From contig UZAN01058819.1 in NCBI GenBank assembly GCA_900618425.1, forward strand, positions 1 to 11,777: a stretch of DNA of 11,777 nucleotides. Reading direction: 5' to 3'. The DNA comes from Echinostoma caproni (lineage: Eukaryota > Platyhelminthes > Trematoda > Plagiorchiida > Echinostomatidae). Below, piece by piece: positions 1-6,861 of this stretch; position 1 is the stretch's first letter, and the number at the start of each line of letters is the position of its first letter. The position numbers were made by a program, and so were the translations under genes. The notes under the pieces are model-generated. The model had not been told where the DNA came from and did not search any database. It was given only the letters and a program-made list of their open reading frames with translations.

Positions 1-156
1 TGCTTTGTAATGGAGCCCCGAAACGACACCGGGGGATCAGACAGGGCAATGTAGCATCATCTATGGCAGACTCAGCTTAATCATTTCACCGAACGGCTTA
101 ACGGGAGAATAGCAGGGAAATAATAGGGAAAGCAACAACAAGGTCCCAAAAAGCGG
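1..156 (+). pseudogene. Probable tail of a LINE ORF1, upstream of the endonuclease fragment
   Basis: No intact frame covers this stretch. Short pieces in two + frames (for example MADSA followed by LIISPNG at about 63-105, and REIIGKATTRSQKADG at about 112-162) look like the end of the first LINE ORF and the spacer before the endonuclease ORF. Stops at 49-51 and 121-126 interrupt the frame that later becomes the endonuclease. The assignment rests mainly on its position directly before the endonuclease fragment, so confidence is low. The element's 5' end is outside the window. Confidence 0.35.
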
Positions 157-603
157 ATGGCTCGCTTGGGCCGTAGGCCCCAGCAACCAACTAATCCCAC
201 GAGGTGCCGGGGAAAAAGGGAAGAGTCGAAACGAGGAGTGTGGTGCATAAATGCTATAAGTATTGGAAACAAATGGCCAGAACTAAGAGCAAGGGTAAGA
301 GAGGATGACGTGATAGTAGTCACAGAATCATGGCTGAAACCTGGTGACGAAATTAGTAACCTGAGCCCTCCTAACTGCACCCCCAACAGAGCGGATCGCC
401 AGGATAGACGGATCGGAGAGGGAGTACTGGTGCTCGTAGCCGCTCATCACAGCCATTATGAAGGGCGTCACCGCAACACCCCGAATGTGCAAGCATTGGA
501 GGTGTTTGTGCAAACTGCACAAGTATGCCTAAGCTTACCCAACCGTGGGGTGGTCGGGTTCAAAGCTGATTCCTGTCCTAATTTTCTTCTTTCATTCCCC
601 TAG
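157..603 (+). pseudogene. LINE (CR1/Jockey-like) APE-type endonuclease, N-terminal fragment
   Basis: This is the start of the apurinic-endonuclease-like (EEP) domain that nicks target DNA in APE-type non-LTR retrotransposons. Visible landmarks are the opening strand with CINA (Asn at 250-252, the usual metal-site Asn) and the catalytic Glu in VVTESWL (325-327). These are followed by the N/RADRQDRR block and GVLVLV. Family-like sequence continues through VQALEVFVQTAQVCLSL to about 540. After that the frame reads non-homologous residues and stops at 601. The Asp/His residues of the C-terminal half, the linker and the whole reverse transcriptase are absent, so this is a truncated, dead copy. The first ~25 residues are probably spacer rather than domain. 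I am sure of the family type, less sure of the clade. Confidence 0.8.
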
Positions 604-938
604 TGATAATATGATTATGACTAGAATTCCAGCCATTTTGAATGAAAACTATAGTTTTCCTGCCTTCTATGTTTCATTGTTTGCGATAGTAGATTCGAAT
701 ATGCCCCTCAGATAACTCGTACTCGATGCATCTTTTTAAACCAGATTTCCGCCATGGAGCTTTCAGTATCTTGATTCTGAGGCTCATGTCATGCCTGGTG
801 CCTTTCACGAAATGTTTTCCATAGCCGTTAGTTTGATGAACCCGAAAATTAGCATATAAAGCATTTACTTTTTCTATAGTATGCAAAATTGATATATATA
901 AACTAGTATGTCTCCCCAGCTGACAGTTGCCATACTTT
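604..938. other. No gene recognised
   Basis: AT-rich sequence after the LINE break and downstream (in - strand sense) of histone H1 exon 2. A 97-residue - strand frame (967-674) shows no known motif and no lysine-rich continuation of the H1 tail. I see no AATAAA signal on the - strand and no histone 3' stem-loop, so the H1 transcript end is not located. Confidence 0.5.
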
Positions 939-1214
939 TTACCCCCAAGAGAATCCGGTGTATTCAATCCAGTCCACTTTCGGCTTCTTTGGGGTTGCAG
1001 CCTTCTTAACCTTCGGTACTTTGGGCTTTTTCACGGCCTTAGGCTTGTGCTCAGCCGCCTTCTTGCCCAAATTGAAGCACCCAGACGCAGCTTTGTCCTT
1101 GTTGCCTACGCGAACCAGGACAACCTTCTCGACTGCGTGAACGACTCCACGACGGACATCGGGTCCGAGCTTCTCGACATGGATCTTGTAGTTGGCGACG
1201 ATGTATTTCTTGAT
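939..1214 (-). CDS. Histone H1, exon 2: most of the winged-helix domain plus C-terminal tail
   Basis: Linker histones bind the nucleosome dyad and linker DNA in the nucleus and compact chromatin. Exon 2 starts at 1214 with IKKYIVANYK, then VEKLGPDVRR, AVEKVVLVRVG and ASGCFNLGKKA. This is helix 2, helix 3 and the beta-hairpin of the H1 globular domain, including the family-typical K-x-ASG-x-F motif. About 27 residues of K/P/A-rich tail follow (KPKAVKKPKVPKVKK...). The preceding bases (tgtctctacccaag in - sense) form a pyrimidine-rich AG acceptor. The open frame extends upstream to 1247 and would encode SLPK there, so an alternative is that those codons are exonic. The tail ends abruptly in a non-basic stretch (DWIEYTGFSWG, stop at 941-939). 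Joined to exon 1 the product would be about 139 residues, short for H1 (usually ~190-220). The real tail may therefore be truncated or may continue in a further exon. Confidence 0.8.
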   Translation of the reverse strand: MKKYIVANYKIHVEKLGPDVRRGVVHAVEKVVLVRVGNKDKAASGCFNLGKKAAEHKPKAVKKPKVPKVKKAATPKKPKVDWIEYTGFSWG

Positions 1215-1228
1215 CTTGGGTAGAGACA

Positions 1229-1281
1229 CAGTCAGCACGAGCTTCATCGTTTAGTCACCGAAAACGCACCGTTTCGTCACG
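1229..1281. repeat. Direct repeat copy A, beside the H1 acceptor
   Basis: Three blocks are shared in order with 2218-2260: CAGTCAGCAC (1229-1238), AGTCACCG (1253-1260) and TTTCGTCACG (1272-1281). Spacing between the first two blocks is 14 nt here and 15 nt in copy B. Copy A has 11 extra bases before the last block. A weaker third version (ctcgagagtgtcacc) lies at about 1321-1335. Confidence 0.6.
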
Positions 1282-2217
1282 CGGAAGTCTGTAGTGGCTT
1301 GAGACCAACAGTGTAACATGCTCGAGAGTGTCACCATCTTTGGTCTGCCTGTTCCACATGTATGCTTTCACATGATTGCAGGCATTGGTTATTTGGAGCA
1401 TTTGCTCGTGCATCCTTCTCCTTTGTAGCGTAGAATCCGCCAGGATCTTTGATATCCTGAGACCACTCCTTCAGCTAAGTCTTTTATCTTTGTTTAAGTC
1501 TCTACCACCTCCGATGAAGTACTCCTCACTTTAAACGGTGCGTGAGTTCAGAGCTACCCCTTTCGCTTGCTAAGCATTTCCGCTTTCAGATACTCACGAG
1601 CACAATCAGGCTAAACTCCGGTGCTGCCAGGGAACAATATATTTTCCCTCGACTAACCAGTGGTTCTTCCTGATTCATACTGGGTGATCGAGAAACACGG
1701 GCTATTTGGAGATCGGATCGTTATTGTGCATCTCGATATGGCAAGTCCCCCTTCTCTAAAAGTCACCGATTAGTACCCATCGAAACAAATTGGTAACTGT
1801 CAGTGACTGTCGAAAAAAAATTTGGCAGCTAATCGTAGTACCTTCCCAATCTTATTTTCACGGAAAAACCACTAGCCTTCTCTCAGTGAACTACGTTGGC
1901 CTACTATTTCGGATTCCTAGCCCTTTAAAACCCAGAGACCGATCGACGTCAAATATGCAAGGGCTCGAATCGAGCCGTCTAATCCGGCCTTTTCCCACTA
2001 TTCATTGCTCCACACGTTCTTGTAGCTTTAATGGCCTAATTATTATAGAAATACCTCATCATTATACCCTAAGGTTTCCATTGTCACGCAGATGAACCTA
2101 AAGCTCCAAGTCCGCTTTCCATAGTAACAATATTTAGCGTCTCTATTCGCCAAGCAACACCCATGGAGAAAAAAAAGTAAGAAGTAAAGACAAAATGAAA
2201 ACCAGCTTTTATTATCC
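1282..2217. other. Intronic sequence between direct repeats, no gene recognised
   Basis: Reading frames on both strands are short and I recognise none. A perfect 15-nt odd palindrome (GGCTCGA-A-TCGAGCC) lies at 1962-1976. An imperfect inverted repeat pairs 1538-1547 with 1592-1603. A purine-rich stretch lies at about 2164-2206. Confidence 0.4.
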
Positions 2218-2260
2218 CAGTCAGCACAGGGGTACACTCGAGAGTCACCGTTTCGTCACG
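2218..2260. repeat. Direct repeat copy B
   Basis: Second copy of the three-block repeat seen at 1229-1281: CAGTCAGCAC (2218-2227), AGTCACCG (2243-2250), TTTCGTCACG (2251-2260). It is about 990 bp from copy A in the same orientation. In copy A the first block sits just upstream of the H1 acceptor in H1 sense. In copy B the equivalent position leads into unrelated A-rich sequence. Confidence 0.6.
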
Positions 2261-2660
2261 GGGGGGATCTCGATAATTACTGTATAGAATTTCAAACTGA
2301 TTATGCAAATGACTTATAAAAATTAAAAAAATAGTCCATTTTATAAAAAAAAGTTCAAGATATAATCAACCTTTTGCCATAAATATCCGGTTTTTCATTT
2401 CATAGAAATTGACTTATTTAGTGTGTTATATTTTGCATCAGCAGTGTTTTTGGCCCACAAAACTGTACTAAATTATCCTATTGACTTTTAAGTATTTTAC
2501 TTCTTATCATTTACACCCTTGATAATTGGATTTTACCAAGTTTGATTTTAATTGGTTTAAATGAACTGACCTTGTGACCAGAATACGCCATATTGTTTCG
2601 CTGTTGTGAGCCTCTCTCGGGATGTGTTATCTGAAATCACTGTTATGGGCTATCTGTTTG
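2261..2660. other. AT-rich spacer before the transposon coding region, no gene recognised
   Basis: No convincing reading frame. The left terminus of the CACTA element probably lies in or near this stretch. I could not find a CACTA/CACTG start with a matching inverted partner on the right side. Confidence 0.4.
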
Positions 2661-2680
2661 AAGTATATGTATATATACTT
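2661..2680. repeat. Palindrome (8-bp arms, 4-nt centre) upstream of the transposase region
   Basis: Perfect inverted repeat AAGTATAT / ATATACTT around GTAT. It lies 67 bp before the first transposon ORF and is roughly matched in position by the palindrome at 5923-5945 on the other side. AT-rich palindromes arise easily by chance, so function is only a guess. Confidence 0.5.
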
Positions 2681-2746
2681 ATGTATAGGTTTATTATATT
2701 TAAGGATATATTTAATTAATAGCATGATGGCATCCTTATATAATAA

Positions 2747-3247
2747 ATGAAACGTCAGTCAAGCAAGGTACCGGGTGTGTCACGTACTGCTAAGTGGAGA
2801 CGTATGCATGAGGAAATTGAACGAATCGTACAGCCGTTGTCGCTAGCACGTAACTCAATTTCACGAGTACTGTTGCAGAAACAAAACGTTGGCGTTATAC
2901 GTCAATGTAGTGTTGAATATTTATGCGGTTGACATAATTCCTGTCCCAGATGAACCTTCAGACGACAGTTGCATCCACACTGGGGTACATTTTGATCAGG
3001 CCAATTTGGGATCTGAGGTAAATGTTTCACGCAGATCAACAAATTCCTCGGTGGAGACGTAAGACACATTCCGACTCTAATCGATTTCATTAGTCCAAAG
3101 GTCCACTCCTGAATCCCATATGGAAGATTTTATTGATTGTTCCGAAACACACCGTAAACATCTCGATGAACTGGAGCAACAGTTGCAACTGATGCGTGAG
3201 GCTCACAGTAATTATATTTTCTATTTTTATTTCCTATTTGTTTGCAG
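2747..3247 (+). pseudogene. N-terminal exon region of the CACTA transposase
   Basis: A frame opens at 2747 with a basic N-terminus (KWRRMHEEIERI). A second frame from about 2910 reads IYAVDIIPVPDEPSDDS, an acidic linker, and a third block at 3120 reads MEDFIDCSETHRKHLDELEQQLQLMREAH, which looks like a short coiled coil. A basic start, an acidic spacer and a short helical segment before the catalytic region suit the N-terminus of animal CACTA transposases, but the sequence is poorly conserved and identity is inferred from position. The frame change near 2900 and stops at 3060-3062 and 3078-3080 mean either decay or small introns (a GT..AG candidate of 35 nt is 3059-3093, but it does not keep frame). 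The segment ends at a good 40-nt intron candidate (3208-3247). Confidence 0.5.
3208..3247 (+). other. Candidate 40-nt intron
   Basis: GTAATTATAT at the 5' end, an almost unbroken pyrimidine tract, and TTTGCAG at the 3' end. It directly follows the coiled-coil exon. Downstream coding continues only with an immediate stop (TAA at 3250-3252), so frame retention cannot be shown here. A second candidate, 3305-3341 (37 nt, GTAGCT...CTCCAG), precedes the next coding block. Confidence 0.5.
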
Positions 3248-3318
3248 AATAAAAGATTCATGCCGATGATAGTTTATCATCGTCGCCACAAACTAAGCCA
3301 TCTGGTAGCTAATAGTTA

Positions 3319-5031
3319 ATGCTAAACATTAATCACTCCAGTTTATCAGATAAACCGACTGCATTTCTAGTTTCGCGTAGATTTGTATTAAAAGCTCGGC
3401 TCTCTCTGATGGCAGTCAAACTGATGTTACAAGAGTTTCGAGATATTCTTCCGCAACTGCCCTCCGATCAGCGTACACTGTTGTCCACACTCAGGTGCAT
3501 ACCAAATTAAGTGTGGGTGATGGTACACATATACATTTCGGACTGTAAGAGTGCCTGAGGCGCATATGCGAGGGCCGAAGTGATAGTCTTTATCGGCTAC
3601 AATTGCATATTGATGGTTTATCGTTGTTCCGAGGCTCATCACAACAAGCTTGGCCAATTTTGGGTCGTCTGTTGTACCCGAAATCTAAGATATTCATTGT
3701 TGGTTTGTACTGTGAGATGTCAAACCAGACTGATGTTCGGACGTTTTTAACTCCATCAAGTGAAGACCTTCGGCTGTTGATGGAAGACGGTTTCTGGGAT
3801 GTGGAATACGGTCGCAAGCATAGTGTGCAGCTAGACAGTGTTATTGCTGATGCTTCTACTAAGGTATTGGTGAAACAGATTAAACCACACACGGGCTATT
3901 TTTGTTGCCCATTTTGCACTCAGAAGGGCAGCAGTTGTTCCCGTCGAAAGGTGTTTAAAGCTCGTGGAGGTAAACTAAAGACAGACTACGATTTCCTTCT
4001 GCGCTTGCAAGATGAACGTCACATCGGATTGTCTTCATTTGAGCAGATTCCCATTGATATGGTCGGCACGTTCCCAACGGACTAAATTCATTCGGTGTGC
4101 CTGGGAATTATGAAAAGGCTGCTCAGTTTGTAGCGAAAACCTGGTGGAGACAAACGTCCAACCATAAGTGTATCCCATTGGAAATACTTGGAAGAACACT
4201 TATAGTTAGCATGTCAATCACTGATATGTGAGTCTCCCCGAAAATGCCGTGGTTTGGGTGATATTGAGTTCTTGAAGGCCACGAAATATCGACAGTTTCT
4301 TCTGTACCTCGGACCTGTGGTTTTACGAAAAGTTTTGCCACATGATAACTACAAAAACTTCCTAGACTTTTCAGTATACACGTACATCCTTTGTATCACC
4401 AAGTTCGCTGAACATTATTTAGACTACTTCCAGAAGCGAGCGCCAGGGGTGGTAGCCGATTTTATGCATCTATACGGAGAGGCAGAGGGGGTGTATAACG
4501 TGCATATGTGGACCCATCTGTGCTACGATGTACGACGACACGACGTATTGGATAACTTTTCAACATATCCATATGAAGGTTTCATGCAGACAATACACCA
4601 GTGTGTTTCATCTAAATCTATGCTGGCAGAACAGATCTTCCGTCGAACAATCGAACGTGCTGATCAAAGAGCTGCTACGGAACAAACAAATTGCTGGGAT
4701 GACACCACGTCTAACGCTATTCGNCGCTATTCGACGTCCATGTTTGAAAAAACATTGCATTGCGTTTGATGGAACGGTTTACGGAACGGAGCACCCTGAC
4801 AACCACGCACTCATTGGTTGTAAGCCAAGGTTGGTGGTTTCTTTAGAGAATGAGTTAGTGGGTGTCCAAACTTTTGTGTCGGCATCAAAATTCTTCGATT
4901 TTCCGCTTCCATCCTCACATTCGGGTATATACTTGTGTGACTCTTTAAGCGAGTCAATCAAATACTATCAGATTGAAAAGATATAATGTAAAGTTATGTT
5001 GATACCTTATGAGAACGCGTATGTATTCTAA
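3319..5031 (+). pseudogene. CACTA transposase catalytic core (broken)
   Basis: The DDE-type transposase that cuts out and reinserts CACTA elements. The frame at 3319 gives AVKLMLQEFRDILPQLPSDQRTLLSTLR. After a frameshift near 3510 it continues GDGTHIHFGL, then LHIDGLSLF (first candidate catalytic Asp at 3612-3614), FIVGLYC, VIADAS (second Asp at 3849-3851), HTGYFCCPFCTQKG (C-x2-C at 3906-3917), and IPIDMVGTFPTD then VCLGIMKRLL. Further on come YNVHMWTHLCYDVRRH, IAFDGTVYGTEHPDNHALIG and KVMLIPYENAYVF. The order and spacing match animal CACTA transposases. In-frame stops lie at 3537-3539, 4083-4085 (where the family has Tyr), 4131-4133, 4203-4205 and 4984-4986. A further frame break at 4724 is probably an assembly artefact. 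No intact product is possible from this copy. Confidence 0.85.
4715..4733 (+). repeat. 9-bp duplication around an N (probable assembly artefact)
   Basis: CGCTATTCG occurs at 4715-4723 and again at 4725-4733 with the ambiguous base 4724 between. The extra 10 nt shift the transposase frame by one. Taking out one copy plus the N joins the frame ending ...TTSNAI to the frame beginning ...RRPCLKKHCIAFDG. Confidence 0.85.
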
Positions 5032-5060
5032 CCAATTATTCAGAGTTGGCGCTCTTGGCC

Positions 5061-5101
5061 GTAAGATATCAACATACTTATGATCGTTCTTATACTGGCA
5101 G
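5061..5101 (+). other. Candidate 41-nt intron
   Basis: GTAAGATATC at the 5' end and TATACTGGCAG at the 3' end, directly before the ATG at 5102. If used, an upstream open stretch (5013-5060, ending ELALLA) joins in frame to MFYLVEF. If not used, 5102 is simply the start codon. Confidence 0.5.
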
Positions 5102-5198
5102 ATGTTTTACCTTGTTGAGTTCGTCTCGGAGAATACGCGGGCAGTAGTTCCTGCCTCGTGGATGGTCGGCCCTGATAGAGCTAATTGGCCCACACACG

Positions 5199-5322
5199 GT
5201 ATGTTCAACATCAAAACGTATCGTAAAACAGGGTTTAGCACCACCACCCCGATGCAAAATTCACAAAGTAACAGTGCATAAAGTAGTCGGTTAGTAAATT
5301 TGATTTTAATTTGAAATTTTAG
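5199..5322 (+). other. 124-nt intron in the second CACTA ORF
   Basis: GTATGT donor and GAAATTTTAG acceptor, phase 1. Splicing creates a GAT (Asp) codon and the reading WPTH-DNFEEAK. Reading through instead reaches a stop at 5279-5281. Confidence 0.65.
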
Positions 5323-5428
5323 ATAACTTCGAGGAGGCTAAGGCCGTTTCCAACTACCTACTTCAGCACACAAATATCTTGTCATCTGATGCCACAGTTC
5401 CCAGGGATCGGCATGAGAAACGAAAACC

Positions 5429-5468
5429 GTAAGTGCTGTTGGTTTTTATGTAACTATGTAACTATTAG
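5429..5468 (+). other. 40-nt intron in the second CACTA ORF
   Basis: GTAAGT donor and ACTATTAG acceptor, exactly 40 nt, phase 2. Splicing completes a CCA (Pro) codon and gives HEKRKP-NPVVYS in frame. Confidence 0.7.
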
Positions 5469-5629
5469 AAATCCGGTTGTGTACTCCGCGACAAGTTCAG
5501 AGGCTGCCACAAAAAGATAGCCCACCGATCTTGATGCCTCCACACCTCCACCACTAATCGATGACATGTCTGATTACGTGTCACAGCAAAAACCGCTGAA
5601 AGACATAAGCGGTCTCAGCAATTTGTCAG

Positions 5630-5880
5630 GTATGTTCGCAGACCTCGCTCCACACCCATAAGTGTATAGTGTTTCGACATTAAACAGTAAGCAGTACATT
5701 TAACGATTAACAAACTGCGTTTAGTACCAGCTTTCAGAATGTCATACATGAGAATACGCCGTAAGTTAACATCAAATTTCCAATTACTTTTTGTATTTCA
5801 GACCGGTTAACATTCCATCTCACAAACGTAAGGCACAAACGTAAGCATGTTAGCCCTTATTGCCAATTTGATATTTGATT
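5630..5880 (+). pseudogene. Possible further small exons of the second CACTA ORF
   Basis: After exon 3 a GTATGT donor at 5630 and a GCGTTTAG acceptor ending at 5724 would give a 36-nt exon (5725-5760, PAFRMSYMRIR). A 41-nt intron (5761-5801, GTAAGT...TATTTCAG) and a basic segment (RLTFHLTNVRHKRKHV) to a stop near 5878 follow. The frame stays open across both joins, but no family motif supports it. The intron at 5761-5801 is the best-formed of the set; the exon assignments are tentative. Confidence 0.4.
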
Positions 5881-5922
5881 TCCTACGATTATTGTACTCC
5901 GATGTCACCTGCTTTTTCATAG

Positions 5923-5945
5923 ATACAACTATATTATAGTTGTAT
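5923..5945. repeat. Perfect 23-nt palindrome (11-bp arms, 1-nt centre)
   Basis: ATACAACTATA / TATAGTTGTAT around a single T. It lies just beyond the last transposon exon and could be a subterminal transposase-binding or terminus-associated structure. No matching sequence is present on the left side; the left palindrome at 2661-2680 differs in sequence. Confidence 0.6.
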
Positions 5946-6202
5946 TTGTACAAAGGGATTCCAAAAGGCAACTTAATCTTCCTCGGTCATTTACATCTGA
6001 AAATGCCAAGAAAGACTAAAAAGGGAATTATAATGTTACAAAACAAACGGAATAATTATTAAAGTAAGGAATGAAAAGCAATGCAAACAAGAACAATGAC
6101 ACATCTTTTGGCTACAATTATTTGGAAATCTATGTAGCAAATAAACAGTACATGTAATATTGCATTATTATTTCTTTTATCGTATGAAATTACATTGAAT
6201 AC
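5946..6202. other. AT-rich end of the H1 intron, no gene recognised
   Basis: Low-complexity AT-rich DNA between the transposon region and the H1 donor site. The right terminus of the CACTA element is expected here but was not identified. Confidence 0.4.
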
Positions 6203-6347
6203 AGGGAACGTCGAAGGTCCCTTACGATAGTTGGCCGAGACGATGGCCGCCTTCACCACGTCGATAACTGAAGGGGTGCGATGCAGAATCCTTGGGCTNC
6301 TTGGTAGTCTTTGGCTTCTTAGTAGATGCAGCTGCTGGCACGTTCAT
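6203..6347 (-). CDS. Histone H1, exon 1: basic N-terminus and helix 1 (frameshifted)
   Basis: From ATG at 6347-6345 the frame reads MNVPAAASTKKPKTTK-x-PKDSASHP, a basic H1-like N-terminal tail. After a one-base shift it continues PSVIDVVKAAIVSANYRKGPSTFP, which is helix 1 and the following turn of the winged-helix domain (family pattern xxMVxxAIxxLxxRxGSS). The shift lies in the run AAGGGG at 6271-6276 (+ strand), where one extra base is present. Base 6299 is N and falls in a codon NAG (Lys, Gln, Glu or stop). The exon ends at 6203 before GTATTC. Without the extra base it is 144 nt, or 48 codons, matching a phase-0 join to exon 2 at 1214. The gene may be a pseudogene, or the extra base may be a sequence error like the two Ns. 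No histone-type promoter elements are obvious upstream. Confidence 0.7.
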
Positions 6348-6861
6348 AATCAATAGGTAGCAGGAGGGATAGCCGCACGTGGATCGTGAACACTTAATAT
6401 GCGGGCATATGGGATCACTTCTACCTGACCATTAGCGTTTTCCTCCCTCAATTTGTTGTACTATAATGACAACTTTTCATATTTTTGCATCTTCACTCAT
6501 CCCTATACATATCTGCGATTATGTTGTCATTCTACGAAAATGTATTACTCCGAGTTCACTTGTGACCTTAAAGTTGAAAGTGGATTGCGCTACAGCGTGA
6601 AGTGGAGCATTAAAACAACAATTTATTTCCACTCAACAATTTTACATTATACTCAATTTTCAGAAACATCGAGACCACGGTTTCAGATGTTTTTCTGTAT
6701 TATATGGGACCATTGTTATTGTGTCTTGCCAACCATGACCGTGCACCACATTCATTTCTGTCGTAATCCGAGGAATATACCAATATTATAATAATTATAA
6801 CATGATCATGCTTCGGACATGCCTCACGGGCTTCGTGAAATGTACATAGTTATTGTGGAAA
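6348..6861. other. Upstream of histone H1; no gene recognised
   Basis: This is the region that would hold the H1 promoter (- strand). I see no convincing TATA box or CCAAT element at a sensible distance. A 112-residue + frame (6453-6791) is rich in Tyr/Cys/His/Phe as AT-rich noncoding DNA often is, and matches nothing I know. Confidence 0.4.

Larger units (their letters stand above)
5102..5629 (+). pseudogene. Second ORF of the CACTA element (accessory protein), three exons
   Basis: Exon 1 (5102-5198) reads MFYLVEFVSENTRAVVPASW and ends WPTH. The xVEF...VVPxSW...WP pattern is what I know from the small second protein of animal CACTA elements (proteins often ending in a DUF4806 domain). A 124-nt intron (5199-5322, GTATGT...TTTTAG) joins in frame to DNFEEAKAVSNYLLQHT. 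Exon 2 ends HEKRKP, and a 40-nt intron (5429-5468, GTAAGT...TATTAG) joins in frame to NPVVYSATSSEAA in exon 3 (5469-5629). One stop (TAG 5518-5520, one change from CAG) interrupts exon 3. Keeping frame across two introns with consensus ends is good evidence for the structure. The protein's role (possibly DNA binding or transposition help) is unknown. The start at 5102 is the first Met and could instead be an internal codon. Confidence 0.65.
2661..5945 (+). mobile_element. CACTA (En/Spm-like, animal type) DNA transposon, decayed; termini not defined
   Basis: Cut-and-paste DNA transposon of the CACTA superfamily, recognised from the transposase core (3319-5031) and from a second downstream ORF typical of animal members (5102 onward). 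Both are on the + strand, preceded by N-terminal exon material (2747-3247). The listed limits are just the outermost palindromes, not proven termini: I found no CACTA...TAGTG terminal repeats or 3-bp target duplication. The copy is inactive as written, with several nonsense codons, at least one frameshift and an assembly duplication. CACTA elements are established in schistosomes (SmTRC1 in Schistosoma mansoni), which fits a flatworm host. It lies antisense within the putative histone H1 intron. Confidence 0.75.
1215..6202 (-). other. Histone H1 intron (4,988 bp, phase 0) containing a CACTA transposon
   Basis: In - strand sense the donor is CCT|GTATTC at 6202 and the acceptor is CTACCCAAG|ATC at 1215. 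Joining there reads RKGPSTFP|IKKYIVANY. This has the same number of residues between RKG and IKKY as ordinary H1 proteins, and the phase is 0. The intron holds a direct repeat next to the acceptor, about 1 kb of unrecognised sequence, AT-rich DNA, and a decayed CACTA element in antisense orientation. The competing reading is an H1 pseudogene split by insertions with no splicing. Confidence 0.6.

Noticed and set aside
600..939. Replication-dependent histone 3' stem-loop after H1
   Set aside because: I looked on the - strand after the stop for a 6-bp stem with a 4-nt loop of the histone type and found none.
674..967. 97-residue - strand frame downstream of H1 exon 2
   Set aside because: No lysine-rich H1 continuation, no known motif, and composition typical of chance frames.
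3059..3093. 35-nt GT..AG intron in the transposase N-terminal region
   Set aside because: It has consensus ends, but removing it does not join the flanking reading frames.
1870..5661. CACTA at 1870-1874 or 1996-2000 paired with TAGTG near 5657-5661 as transposon termini
   Set aside because: The bases following each do not form an inverted repeat and no 3-bp target duplication is present, so these are chance pentamers.
6453..6791. 112-residue + strand frame
   Set aside because: Tyr/Cys/His/Phe-rich with no motif, in AT-rich DNA upstream of H1 on the opposite strand.
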